A model generated the notes under the pieces. That model did not search any database. It saw only the letters and a program-made list of their open reading frames with translations, and was not told the DNA's origin. 64,000 bases of DNA from the NCBI GenBank assembly GCA_003226295.1, contig CP029803.1, positions 1,865,001-1,929,000 of the forward strand, read 5' to 3'. Both the position numbers and the translations under genes were made by a program. This document shows positions 38,284-45,704 of the stretch, piece by piece. The stretch comes from Candidatus Moanabacter tarae (GTDB taxonomy: Bacteria > Verrucomicrobiota > Verrucomicrobiia > Opitutales > UBA2987). Within the stretch, counting starts at the first letter, position 1, and each line of letters starts with the position of its first letter.

Positions 38284-38511
38284 ATGGATGTCGACATGGA
38301 CCAAATTTGGAACACGATATTTTCAGGAGAGCCTACCGGCATAATCATCCTTATCGTCACAGGTTTAATTGTCTTTTATGTCATTTACAGACTGGGGAAG
38401 GTCTTCCTTTTATTGGTCACACTCATCACACTGGCCATTGTCGGGTATGTTTTTTTTCCTGGCCTCTTCGATTCTGCTCTCGAATGGTTCCGCAACGACC
38501 AGACGAAGTAG
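38284..38511 (+). CDS. Small membrane protein, unknown function
   Basis: A 75-residue frame with two hydrophobic segments (about 18-36 and 41-59) and a short charged tail ending RNDQTK. The composition is that of a real small inner-membrane protein, and it begins with ATG after a weak GGA. I recognise no family. A short dyad follows it at 38520-38545. Confidence 0.5.
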   Translation: MDVDMDQIWNTIFSGEPTGIIILIVTGLIVFYVIYRLGKVFLLLVTLITLAIVGYVFFPGLFDSALEWFRNDQTK

Positions 38512-38519
38512 AAGGCAAG

Positions 38520-38545
38520 GGAATTGTCCAGGAATTCACAATTCC
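38520..38545. other. 8-bp inverted repeat between convergent genes
   Basis: GGAATTGT (38520-38527) and ACAATTCC (38538-38545) are exact reverse complements with a 10-base spacer. It lies 9 bases after the small membrane protein stop. No T-run follows, so a terminator role is only possible. Confidence 0.35.
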
Positions 38546-38711
38546 TCTCCCTCCCCCATAACCGCCTATACACACCATCTACGCGTATCTTATAACAGCA
38601 ATATTTGCTATGATATCACAGAGATTGCTCGTAGACAGATAGAACCATATTCCTATCGAAGAAAGGGAAGCACACTATCAGCTATTTATCCACAAGGAAA
38701 ATTAATCTGTT

Positions 38712-39923
38712 TCACATCCTTTGAGAGGTATTGGAACGCAGTGAGTCCATCCAGTCTATAAGGTGGTTAGAGTATTCTTTCCAGGTTCGGAACTTCCGAC
38801 TCTTTGCTTCGGATGCTAACTTTCGATAGAGCTCTCGATCCTCGAGTAAGCGCCGCATACCAACAGCAATCGCTTCGTCTGTAACATCGCTGAGGACGAG
38901 ACAGCCCCCATTTTTAATGCGCTCCCGAAGAGCCCCACGGTCGCTGCAAATACAAGGCTTGCCATAGCTTAAACTTTCCAAGATGGGAAGGCCAAATCCC
39001 TCATAGAGAGAGGGGTATATACTGAAGTAACATTTTCTGTATTCTTCGCGAATACGATTCTCACTAACATGCCCGATCCAACAAACAGGGCGTCCCATCC
39101 GTCTCAACCTTTTTAACAAATCAATCGCCGGTCCCCCAGTTTCGCGATTAAGTGCCCCAATTATTTTAAGCTCGAACGAAACTCCAGCACTCCACAAAGC
39201 TTCCGCCGCTTCGAGTAATTTCAGATGATTTTTACGTCCTTCCATGGTGCTGACATTGAGAATAACAGGACGCACTTCGTCCGGATCGGATGTCGCACAG
39301 ATAAGGGATTCGCTGACAAAATCAGTTCCCAAAGGAATACTTTCAACTGGGGGGTGTTTTACAACGCCATTATTTTCCCAGAATGCTATTAAATCACGTT
39401 TCGACGTCTCCGAGATAGCGGCAATTCCATCAAATTGCAAGAGATCCATTAGGTAACGGGGAAACCGCCTCACCGTTGTCAGCGGCGTATATTCAGGGAA
39501 TCCGATCGGGATGGCATCAAAGAACAAGGCTGTCCTAGGGCCCGCTATGCGAGGCGTAAGTTCATTTACAACGTTGGGAAATTTGGGGCTAAATATTTCG
39601 GGAACCAAAAAACCACTAAAGTGCTTGTCCGGTATACGAGTACCTCGCACCAAAACCGGAAAGATTCGACCCCACCTCCCCTTGAGTCTTTGTCCTCTGT
39701 TCCAAATGGATTTGCGATTCGTTGGAGAAAGCTTTCCTACATTTGGTGAAAGATTTTCTACCTCACCAGCAGTCAGAATCCGCCAGGACTTTAGGTACGG
39801 ATCATAACACACCGGAAGACACAGATCCGAATCTTGCAGTTCCCTATATAGACTGCGACAGACCCGCTGAATCCCCGTATTGGACGGGCAGTGTGAAGTG
39901 TGTGAAACGTCTAAGAGAATCAT
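38712..39923 (-). CDS. GT4-family glycosyltransferase
   Basis: A retaining GT-B glycosyltransferase of 403 residues that probably uses a nucleotide sugar. The N-terminal half has TGIQRVCRSLYREL, a pattern common in GT4 enzymes. The donor-binding half has ILNVSTMEGRKNH, WIGHVSENRI and the SLYEGFGLPILESLSYGKP segment with the EX7E-like pair. No membrane helix is visible, so it is cytosolic or peripherally bound. It is not next to other envelope-polysaccharide genes, so its product glycan is unknown. Confidence 0.85.
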   Translation of the reverse strand: MILLDVSHTSHCPSNTGIQRVCRSLYRELQDSDLCLPVCYDPYLKSWRILTAGEVENLSPNVGKLSPTNRKSIWNRGQRLKGRWGRIFPVLVRGTRIPDKHFSGFLVPEIFSPKFPNVVNELTPRIAGPRTALFFDAIPIGFPEYTPLTTVRRFPRYLMDLLQFDGIAAISETSKRDLIAFWENNGVVKHPPVESIPLGTDFVSESLICATSDPDEVRPVILNVSTMEGRKNHLKLLEAAEALWSAGVSFELKIIGALNRETGGPAIDLLKRLRRMGRPVCWIGHVSENRIREEYRKCYFSIYPSLYEGFGLPILESLSYGKPCICSDRGALRERIKNGGCLVLSDVTDEAIAVGMRRLLEDRELYRKLASEAKSRKFRTWKEYSNHLIDWMDSLRSNTSQRM

Positions 39924-40083
39924 TGTACCGCTTCCAAATAGTCGACGTTCCTGGAAATTTTTAGAGGTTTCAATTCAACAGATAATTGCGGACCGTACAA
40001 AGCAATCTATATTTTACAACTGAATCTAATTGCCTATTAACGGACACCTTCCTCCACAGAAACTGCTGAGCATTTCACTGGTA

Positions 40084-40914
40084 TCAAGGGAGAAGCGGCG
40101 CAATAGGCTGGATGATGCTACGGCGGGTCGGATTAAGACGCTGAAGCAACTCTGAGGATGGCTGATAACCAAACCGGGTGTTACTCCACCGGGGACCATA
40201 TCGATAGACAACAACACGTCGTTCTCCAGAATTTTTTCGCTCGGCCGAACCGTGGGCAAGAGCGTCAACGAAAAGTATAGCATCGCCGGCTTTTATATGG
40301 ACCTCCACAGCCCCGATTGCACCATCCGCTGAGGTACCCATGAGATCCTTGTAATCTCCGCGTAAGGTAGGATGGGGAAGATTTGACTTGTGGGAACTGG
40401 GAACAATTAAGGTAGCGCCGTCACCAGGTCCAATATCAGTCAAGGCCAGAAGGATATTTATCATTCCGCAATGGAATTTCCCATCGTGATAACGAAACTG
40501 ACTGCGGATATTGCGACTGGCACCACCTGAATGGAGATTTATAGATTCACCCGGTCCGCGAACGGAAACAAAATTCTCGTCAATAAAGAGACCCTCAGAC
40601 TCTCCCACAAAGTTTCGAACTTTATCGATCCAAACAGGGTGATCGATTAACTCCTCAAAAGGTAGCCCACCTTCAACTACATTCTGCAGGTTCAAACCAC
40701 GTTTGGGATGGTGCATTTGGCAGTGAACACAACCTCGCCATTCGTCCGGTTGAATATCGCGGTAGGCGTCTATCTCCTGGTTAAGACTATCTAAATGGCC
40801 TTGGGTTACTGCTCCAGGCAAGAGAAGGTAACCCTGAAGATCGAACATATAGGTTTCGTCATATTCTCTCACAGACAGAGGATTTATGGCTCGTTTGGGA
40901 GTTCCTGTCGACAT
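40084..40914 (-). CDS. PhyH-family protein with His-X-Gly in place of His-X-Asp
   Basis: A 276-residue PhyH-fold protein, similar in its N-terminal FDLQGYLLLPG and PSSHKSN segments to the one at 4.3 kb. Lining it up by eye with that protein puts H128-S129-G130 (NLHSGGAS) at the iron-binding HxD position, so the carboxylate ligand is missing. Distal H221 (ALAHGSAERK) and R232/R233 remain. In known Fe/2OG halogenases such as SyrB2 and WelO5 the same Asp is Ala or Gly, leaving a site for halide. A changed but non-halogenating or inactive enzyme is equally possible. It is followed downstream by no obvious partner; the PhyH gene at 41.1 kb lies just upstream on the same strand. Confidence 0.8.
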   Translation of the reverse strand: MSTGTPKRAINPLSVREYDETYMFDLQGYLLLPGAVTQGHLDSLNQEIDAYRDIQPDEWRGCVHCQMHHPKRGLNLQNVVEGGLPFEELIDHPVWIDKVRNFVGESEGLFIDENFVSVRGPGESINLHSGGASRNIRSQFRYHDGKFHCGMINILLALTDIGPGDGATLIVPSSHKSNLPHPTLRGDYKDLMGTSADGAIGAVEVHIKAGDAILFVDALAHGSAERKNSGERRVVVYRYGPRWSNTRFGYQPSSELLQRLNPTRRSIIQPIAPLLP

Positions 40915-41055
40915 TCGAATGCCCTTAACTTCTTGTCATAGCCTTGAGTCTTTTTTTCTTTGTTGCTATTCAGCTGAGCGGCTGTGGTACACTCGATCAC
41001 GCTTAGACAATTAGCACCATAGTTTAAAAACCTCGCACATGAATATTATAGGTAA

Positions 41056-41874
41056 TCAACTACTTGATTCTACAGTGTCTGGAATATTTTCCAGAAGCTG
41101 AGTCAGCTGGCGTCGGCGTTCTGGTGGGCAATCCTTCAATAATGGCCCGTCGGAGGTTTCCCCAAAAACCTCTTTTCTAGTGTAACCAGCACCGCGGACA
41201 TTATCCTGAAAGTGCGACAACCCCGAACCCGAATGGTGTTCCGTAAACACTATCGTGAACATGCGTCGTTTTGAGTCTCCCCCCCATGCGCTGTGTTTAG
41301 TGGCGTGATCGAACACGACCAAATCACCGGGCTGCGTTTCCAGCGCAACCGCCGGTACTTCACTACCGTGCAGCCCACCAAACATTTCCTTGTTCCGAAA
41401 GAGTTGGTCATGATGCATTTCCGCAAACGCTTCGCCAGATCGATGGCTTCCAGGAATCACTCGCAACGCACCGGTCTCCCGCGTTACAGTGTCCAAATAG
41501 ATGGCCATCTTGTAGTAACGAATGGGAGGTGGCCATATCGTATCCGAATGCCAGCCAGTATCACCAACATAGTAGTTCCCATCGCTGTTCCAGTATTGAT
41601 AATTCTCCCCCAACAGCCCAGCTGCAATACCGCTGATCCTATCATCATCGAGCAGCGTACATAGGTAGGCACTGTGATTGAGAAAGGGAACCATGCATGA
41701 TCGTTGTCCCCCGTCATGAGTCGCCCCACTACCCCTCTGCATAAGGGTCTCAAAAGCCTCTTCGATGTCGGAAATCTTGTCAGTGAGAAGACCCGGGAAA
41801 GAAAGATACCCATAGACAGCCATGAATTCACGCTGATGAGAAGTTAGTTCGAAGGTTCCCATATCAGTTCTCAA
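41056..41874 (-). CDS. PhyH-family Fe(II)/2-oxoglutarate dioxygenase
   Basis: A 272-residue PhyH oxygenase with an intact triad: H109-S-D111 in TGWHSDTIW and distal H194 in DHATKHSAWGG, with R203/R204 as the 2-oxoglutarate clamp and PGSHRSG (141-147) as the family landmark. Its fold markers differ from those of the two other single-domain PhyH genes in the window, so it is not a simple recent duplicate. Substrate is unknown. It lies upstream of the HxG PhyH gene, 141 bases apart on the same strand, and could be co-transcribed. Confidence 0.85.
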   Translation of the reverse strand: MRTDMGTFELTSHQREFMAVYGYLSFPGLLTDKISDIEEAFETLMQRGSGATHDGGQRSCMVPFLNHSAYLCTLLDDDRISGIAAGLLGENYQYWNSDGNYYVGDTGWHSDTIWPPPIRYYKMAIYLDTVTRETGALRVIPGSHRSGEAFAEMHHDQLFRNKEMFGGLHGSEVPAVALETQPGDLVVFDHATKHSAWGGDSKRRMFTIVFTEHHSGSGLSHFQDNVRGAGYTRKEVFGETSDGPLLKDCPPERRRQLTQLLENIPDTVESSS

Positions 41875-42087
41875 TAGTCGGCAAAACTAGACTCCAGTAT
41901 TTACCTACCCCAAGATTGCTGAGTCTATTCCTCCATCCTTCTGGTTTTGCCCTTCCTTGAAGCTAATCAACCCTTAGTTTTGATGTAAACTGGAAACCTA
42001 GAAAGTTAGCTCCTCGGCTGGTCCAATCCCAATACAGTAATTAGCAATGATAGTTCAACAAAAAATCTCAGGCGATTACTAAATTAT

Positions 42088-43185
42088 TCAATCCGGCATA
42101 TAAAGGTAGATAGCATCAACTCCTTTCGGCCGCACAGAACTATCCTGTAGCGATCGATAGGGTTTGCTCACTATTCCAATATGCCCATCTAATTCAATAA
42201 TTTGTGCTTCATGTGTTCCGACGCCAAGATCTATAATGTGCTCTTCCATCCGATTTCCGCGGGTTAAGAAGATCCGCTGGGATGGCGGATGATTTTCCCA
42301 ATCCTTCAGCCCCATCTCTCCAACGAAAATATCGGGACATCCATCACCATCGAAGTCGGCAACTTGCAGAGAATGAGCGTCAATCAAATGATCATGTAGC
42401 ACTTCTTCTTCCCATAGATCCTCCGGACTGGCACCTGGCCGGAAAAGAGCCAAGCGTCCGTACTGCTGTCCAATATCAGCTCCTACCTCGCAAACAACAA
42501 TTTGCGACTTTCCAGACCCATCAAAATCTGCAGAAACCACTCGAACCCCTCCATAGTCTTTTGTGTAGATATGTCGTTCCCATTTCCCATTAGACAAAAG
42601 GCGATACCACGAACACCCAGCGATCAGTTCCAGTCTTCCGTCGCCGTCAACATCAGCAGCCGATAGGGCTTGCTCATTTATTCCAGTAACAACTGGCCTA
42701 AAGTCCCGCCAGGGGCAGCTATACGGATCATCGGGCAGCGGAACCCAGAAGAGCGTCTCAGCGTCTTGATTCCAGACGTACAACTCTGGCCTACCGTCAC
42801 CGTCGATATCTGCTAATAACAAATCGTGTGTGCGACTTCCAGGAAGCTGAGAAACCTCACGACGAATCCACCTCTCAGTGGGATTCGTCGGGCATTCCCA
42901 CCAAAAAACATGACTTCCTCGATCGCTTGTGCCAGCTATGAGATCAAGCTGCCCATTTCCAGTAAGATCAACAAGTGCTCCGCCAACACTAATACTAGGG
43001 AAGGTGTCATCGATAAGGTACTGTTGCCAAATACCGTTGGAAGTCCTACCGAACCAATGTATCTGTTCCGGGTTTCGCGTCGCGATAACGATTTCAGGCC
43101 TGCCATCATTATTAAGATCTCCAACAACGCAGGACAACCGTTCAGCAGGCTGACCTTGATAGAGTGTGTGGCGACGAAATCGCAT
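42088..43185 (-). CDS. FG-GAP/VCBS repeat propeller protein
   Basis: A 365-residue integrin-alpha-like propeller. At least five calcium loops of the D-x-D/N-x-DG type are seen: GDLNNDGRPEIV, VDLTGNGQLDLI, ADIDGDGRPELY, ADVDGDGRLELI, ADFDGSGKSQIV and ADFDGDGCPDIF. No signal peptide is evident, so it may be cytosolic or miss an upstream start. It begins 19 bases after the RraA-like gene on the same strand and is almost certainly in its operon. Function is not known. Confidence 0.82.
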   Translation of the reverse strand: MRFRRHTLYQGQPAERLSCVVGDLNNDGRPEIVIATRNPEQIHWFGRTSNGIWQQYLIDDTFPSISVGGALVDLTGNGQLDLIAGTSDRGSHVFWWECPTNPTERWIRREVSQLPGSRTHDLLLADIDGDGRPELYVWNQDAETLFWVPLPDDPYSCPWRDFRPVVTGINEQALSAADVDGDGRLELIAGCSWYRLLSNGKWERHIYTKDYGGVRVVSADFDGSGKSQIVVCEVGADIGQQYGRLALFRPGASPEDLWEEEVLHDHLIDAHSLQVADFDGDGCPDIFVGEMGLKDWENHPPSQRIFLTRGNRMEEHIIDLGVGTHEAQIIELDGHIGIVSKPYRSLQDSSVRPKGVDAIYLYMPD

Positions 43186-43204
43186 CGTACGATGTTCCTT
43201 TACA

Positions 43205-43891
43205 TCATCCCTCAGGAGTGTTCTTTCCAGAATAATAAATGATTTCCTCTACCAAATGTGGCGGAATGAAGATCACCCCTTCCATTGTACCGAGGATCAC
43301 ATCGCCTGGTATACATGTGGCCTCCCCGATACGGGTGATACCATTGATTTCTGGCATTGTCACTCCAGGGATAGCCTCGGGGTGGATTCGTCTTACATAG
43401 GTACCAAAATTTGCGAACTTCAGGATCCCTTGTAGATCGCGAAGGCCACCATCAATAACCATGCCATGACCACCATTTTTCTTAATTGCGGTGGTAAGAT
43501 TGTCACCGACAAGGTTTATTTTACCGAAAAGATCGGCCACTAGCACATCGCCCTCAACGATCTCATCAATCACCCAAGAGTTGGGGAATCCAATCCTCCC
43601 CTCGATCTCTCCTTGCTTCATGATCGTTTCGTGAAGGTCCGGACGCAGCGGAACCCAGCGACATGTCACCGCCCTTCCGACTAAAACTCTCAATGGGTGC
43701 AGGATTTTCCAATTGCCCTCGAAGTTGTGTTCATATCCGTGCTTTTCAAGAACAGTAAAAGCCTCTCTAATCGTAACAGACTTAATTTGCTTGAGAATAT
43801 GATTCGATACCAACGGCCGACCATTAGAATCCCGTGCTCCGTGCCAGTTACTCGTTATTTCCCTAATCAGTTCAGGATTGGTCAGTTTCAT
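43205..43891 (-). CDS. RraA-like protein (HMG/CHA aldolase family)
   Basis: A 228-residue member of the RraA/dimethylmenaquinone-methyltransferase-like family, which includes 4-hydroxy-4-methyl-2-oxoglutarate aldolases and 4-carboxy-4-hydroxy-2-oxoadipate aldolases. The core signature GDNLTTAIKKNGGHG followed by MVIDGGLRD is present. An N-terminal extension of about 60 residues precedes it. Here, among catabolic genes, a divalent-metal aldolase or decarboxylase role is more likely than RNase E inhibition. It heads a two-gene unit with the FG-GAP gene. Confidence 0.8.
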   Translation of the reverse strand: MKLTNPELIREITSNWHGARDSNGRPLVSNHILKQIKSVTIREAFTVLEKHGYEHNFEGNWKILHPLRVLVGRAVTCRWVPLRPDLHETIMKQGEIEGRIGFPNSWVIDEIVEGDVLVADLFGKINLVGDNLTTAIKKNGGHGMVIDGGLRDLQGILKFANFGTYVRRIHPEAIPGVTMPEINGITRIGEATCIPGDVILGTMEGVIFIPPHLVEEIIYYSGKNTPEG

Positions 43892-44223
43892 GGTATGAAT
43901 TCTTTCTTCTCAGCTACAAAAATCCAGTAGAAGATCATGTTTGCCAGGCATACTCTTTGAGGTTCGAAGAGAAGCGCGCTAAACGGTATAGCATTCCTAC
44001 AATGTGCCCCCCTCGATTCAGAAACACCGACACTTGGCAAAGTCCAGATTCCCATATCATCAACACCTTATCGTTGCATCTACAAAGCAATCCTAACCAA
44101 CAAAAACTCTTTCGGGAAGCTAATTTCCAAGGAGAAACTATATTCGCGTACGATTGGGACCATTGACATGGTGTAGGCTAAACGTTAAAGGAAGCATTCT
44201 CTTCGATACGAGAAGAATCACTC
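43892..44223. other. Divergent intergenic region
   Basis: About 330 bases upstream of the RraA-like and enolase-superfamily genes. It holds TAAACGTTA at 44179-44187, a short 9-mer also found at 60665-60673 upstream of the large TonB receptor. No RNA gene or supported ORF. Confidence 0.4.
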
Positions 44224-45474
44224 GTGAAAATTACAGCAATCCAACTCACTAACCTTGATGTCCCGTTCACCCATCGCAGTGGTGAACATCTCCAATACTG
44301 GATTCCAGCTTGGCGTATTGTACAACTTTGTAGATTAACGATGGACAACGGTATCGTAGGATGGGGAGAGACAATCGTCCATGCCACTCATGCTACTGTA
44401 CCTGACGACATTGAAAAACGAATTGTCGGGGAAGAAGCCGCAGGTCTGCTATGGAACGACGGCCTTGGGTCAGGTGTACAAATGGCGCTTTTTGATGCAG
44501 TAGCTAAAAATGAAAATGTGCCCGTGCACAGTCTATTAGGATCCAAGGTCCGCGACTGGTGTCCAATCTCATGGTGGGCATGTGACATGGAAAAGGAGGA
44601 GTGGGAGAGAGAATGCAGAGATGCTATTGCGGAAGGCTACATGTCGGCAAAATTCAAAACACGGCCGTGGCAAGATCTACATGCTTGCCTAGACACTGTT
44701 GCGCGTGTTGTCCCAACTGAGTTCAAGTTGGATCTCGACTTCAATGGGCACCTCGTAAATTCCGCCAATGCAATACCGTTGCTAAAGTCGATCGAAAAAT
44801 TTGAGCAACTGGCAATGATCGAATCTCCAATACCCCAAGAGGATGTTGAGGGAAATTTACAATTACGAAAACGTCTTAACCGTCCGATCGCAATGCATTT
44901 TGACCGACCCCCAATCATGACCGCCTTGCGAGAAGATGTAATGGATGGTCTCATAATCGGCGGGGGCGCGTCTCAGCTGACTGAACAGAGCGCCCTTGCA
45001 AAGGCAGCCAATAAACCATTTTGGCTGCAATTAGTCGGCACCGGCATTACAACAACCTGGGCCGCTCATATAGGATCTGTTTGCAAAGAAGCAAGATGGC
45101 CAGCCATCACCTGTATGAACATCTGGGAATCTCAGCTACTCGAACACCCGATTAAAGTGCATGCCGGTTATTATAGAGTTCCGGATGGCCCCGGCCTTGG
45201 AATCGAGATTGACGAGAAAGCCCTCCGAAAATATGCAGTCAATTATTCTCATGTGGATACGGTTCGTCATATCTATCGCTATACACGAGCAGGCGGCGAG
45301 AGTGTCTGCATCATCGGCAATCGAAGTACCTTTCATGGACGCTACACCCAAACCGGGTTACCTATCTGCGAAAAGGGTTCGAGTATCGAAGTTATCCCCG
45401 ACAACGGCAGTCGGAAATTTGAAGCGTTTTACAAGGAACTTGAGCGAAAAGGTATTATTTTTGAGAGTCGATAA
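44224..45474 (+). CDS. Enolase-superfamily protein with C-terminal extension
   Basis: A 416-residue MR/MLE-type protein. The KxK pair (K143, K145) in AKFKTR and DFN (D172, N174) at the end of strand 3 match the muconate-lactonising/dipeptide-epimerase pattern, and E200 in MIESP is the second metal ligand. At the third ligand position, where DE is usual, it reads MHFDR (H225, D227), so metal binding may be altered. About 70 residues beyond the usual end (from ~346) have no recognisable domain. It starts with GTG. Dipeptide epimerase, cycloisomerase or a non-catalytic member are all possible. Confidence 0.75.
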   Translation: MKITAIQLTNLDVPFTHRSGEHLQYWIPAWRIVQLCRLTMDNGIVGWGETIVHATHATVPDDIEKRIVGEEAAGLLWNDGLGSGVQMALFDAVAKNENVPVHSLLGSKVRDWCPISWWACDMEKEEWERECRDAIAEGYMSAKFKTRPWQDLHACLDTVARVVPTEFKLDLDFNGHLVNSANAIPLLKSIEKFEQLAMIESPIPQEDVEGNLQLRKRLNRPIAMHFDRPPIMTALREDVMDGLIIGGGASQLTEQSALAKAANKPFWLQLVGTGITTTWAAHIGSVCKEARWPAITCMNIWESQLLEHPIKVHAGYYRVPDGPGLGIEIDEKALRKYAVNYSHVDTVRHIYRYTRAGGESVCIIGNRSTFHGRYTQTGLPICEKGSSIEVIPDNGSRKFEAFYKELERKGIIFESR

Positions 45475-45566
45475 ACTGAATCTAGAGTCCTAAATTCAGT
45501 CGCGCTCTGTGATTCTAGTTCTACTCTACCATAGCAGAAACCCGAAAAACCCTTTTCTCCCTTTTA

Positions 45567-45586
45567 AAGGAGCATCAGTGCTCCTT
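45567..45586. other. 8-bp perfect hairpin upstream of the DUF6785 gene
   Basis: AAGGAGCA, loop TCAG, TGCTCCTT. It lies 93 bases after the enolase-superfamily gene and about 120 before the DUF6785 start. No long T-run follows on the plus strand. It could end transcription weakly or act in the leader of the downstream gene. Confidence 0.45.
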
Positions 45587-45704
45587 ACATTAGCCCTTCG
45601 TAACATAGGGTATCAAAGGGAGCCAAAATATAGCAAAATCCGCTTATGCAATTTCAGACTTGAGCCTCTACCAATGGATATTCTCTATTAGTGTATTCCC
45701 AATA

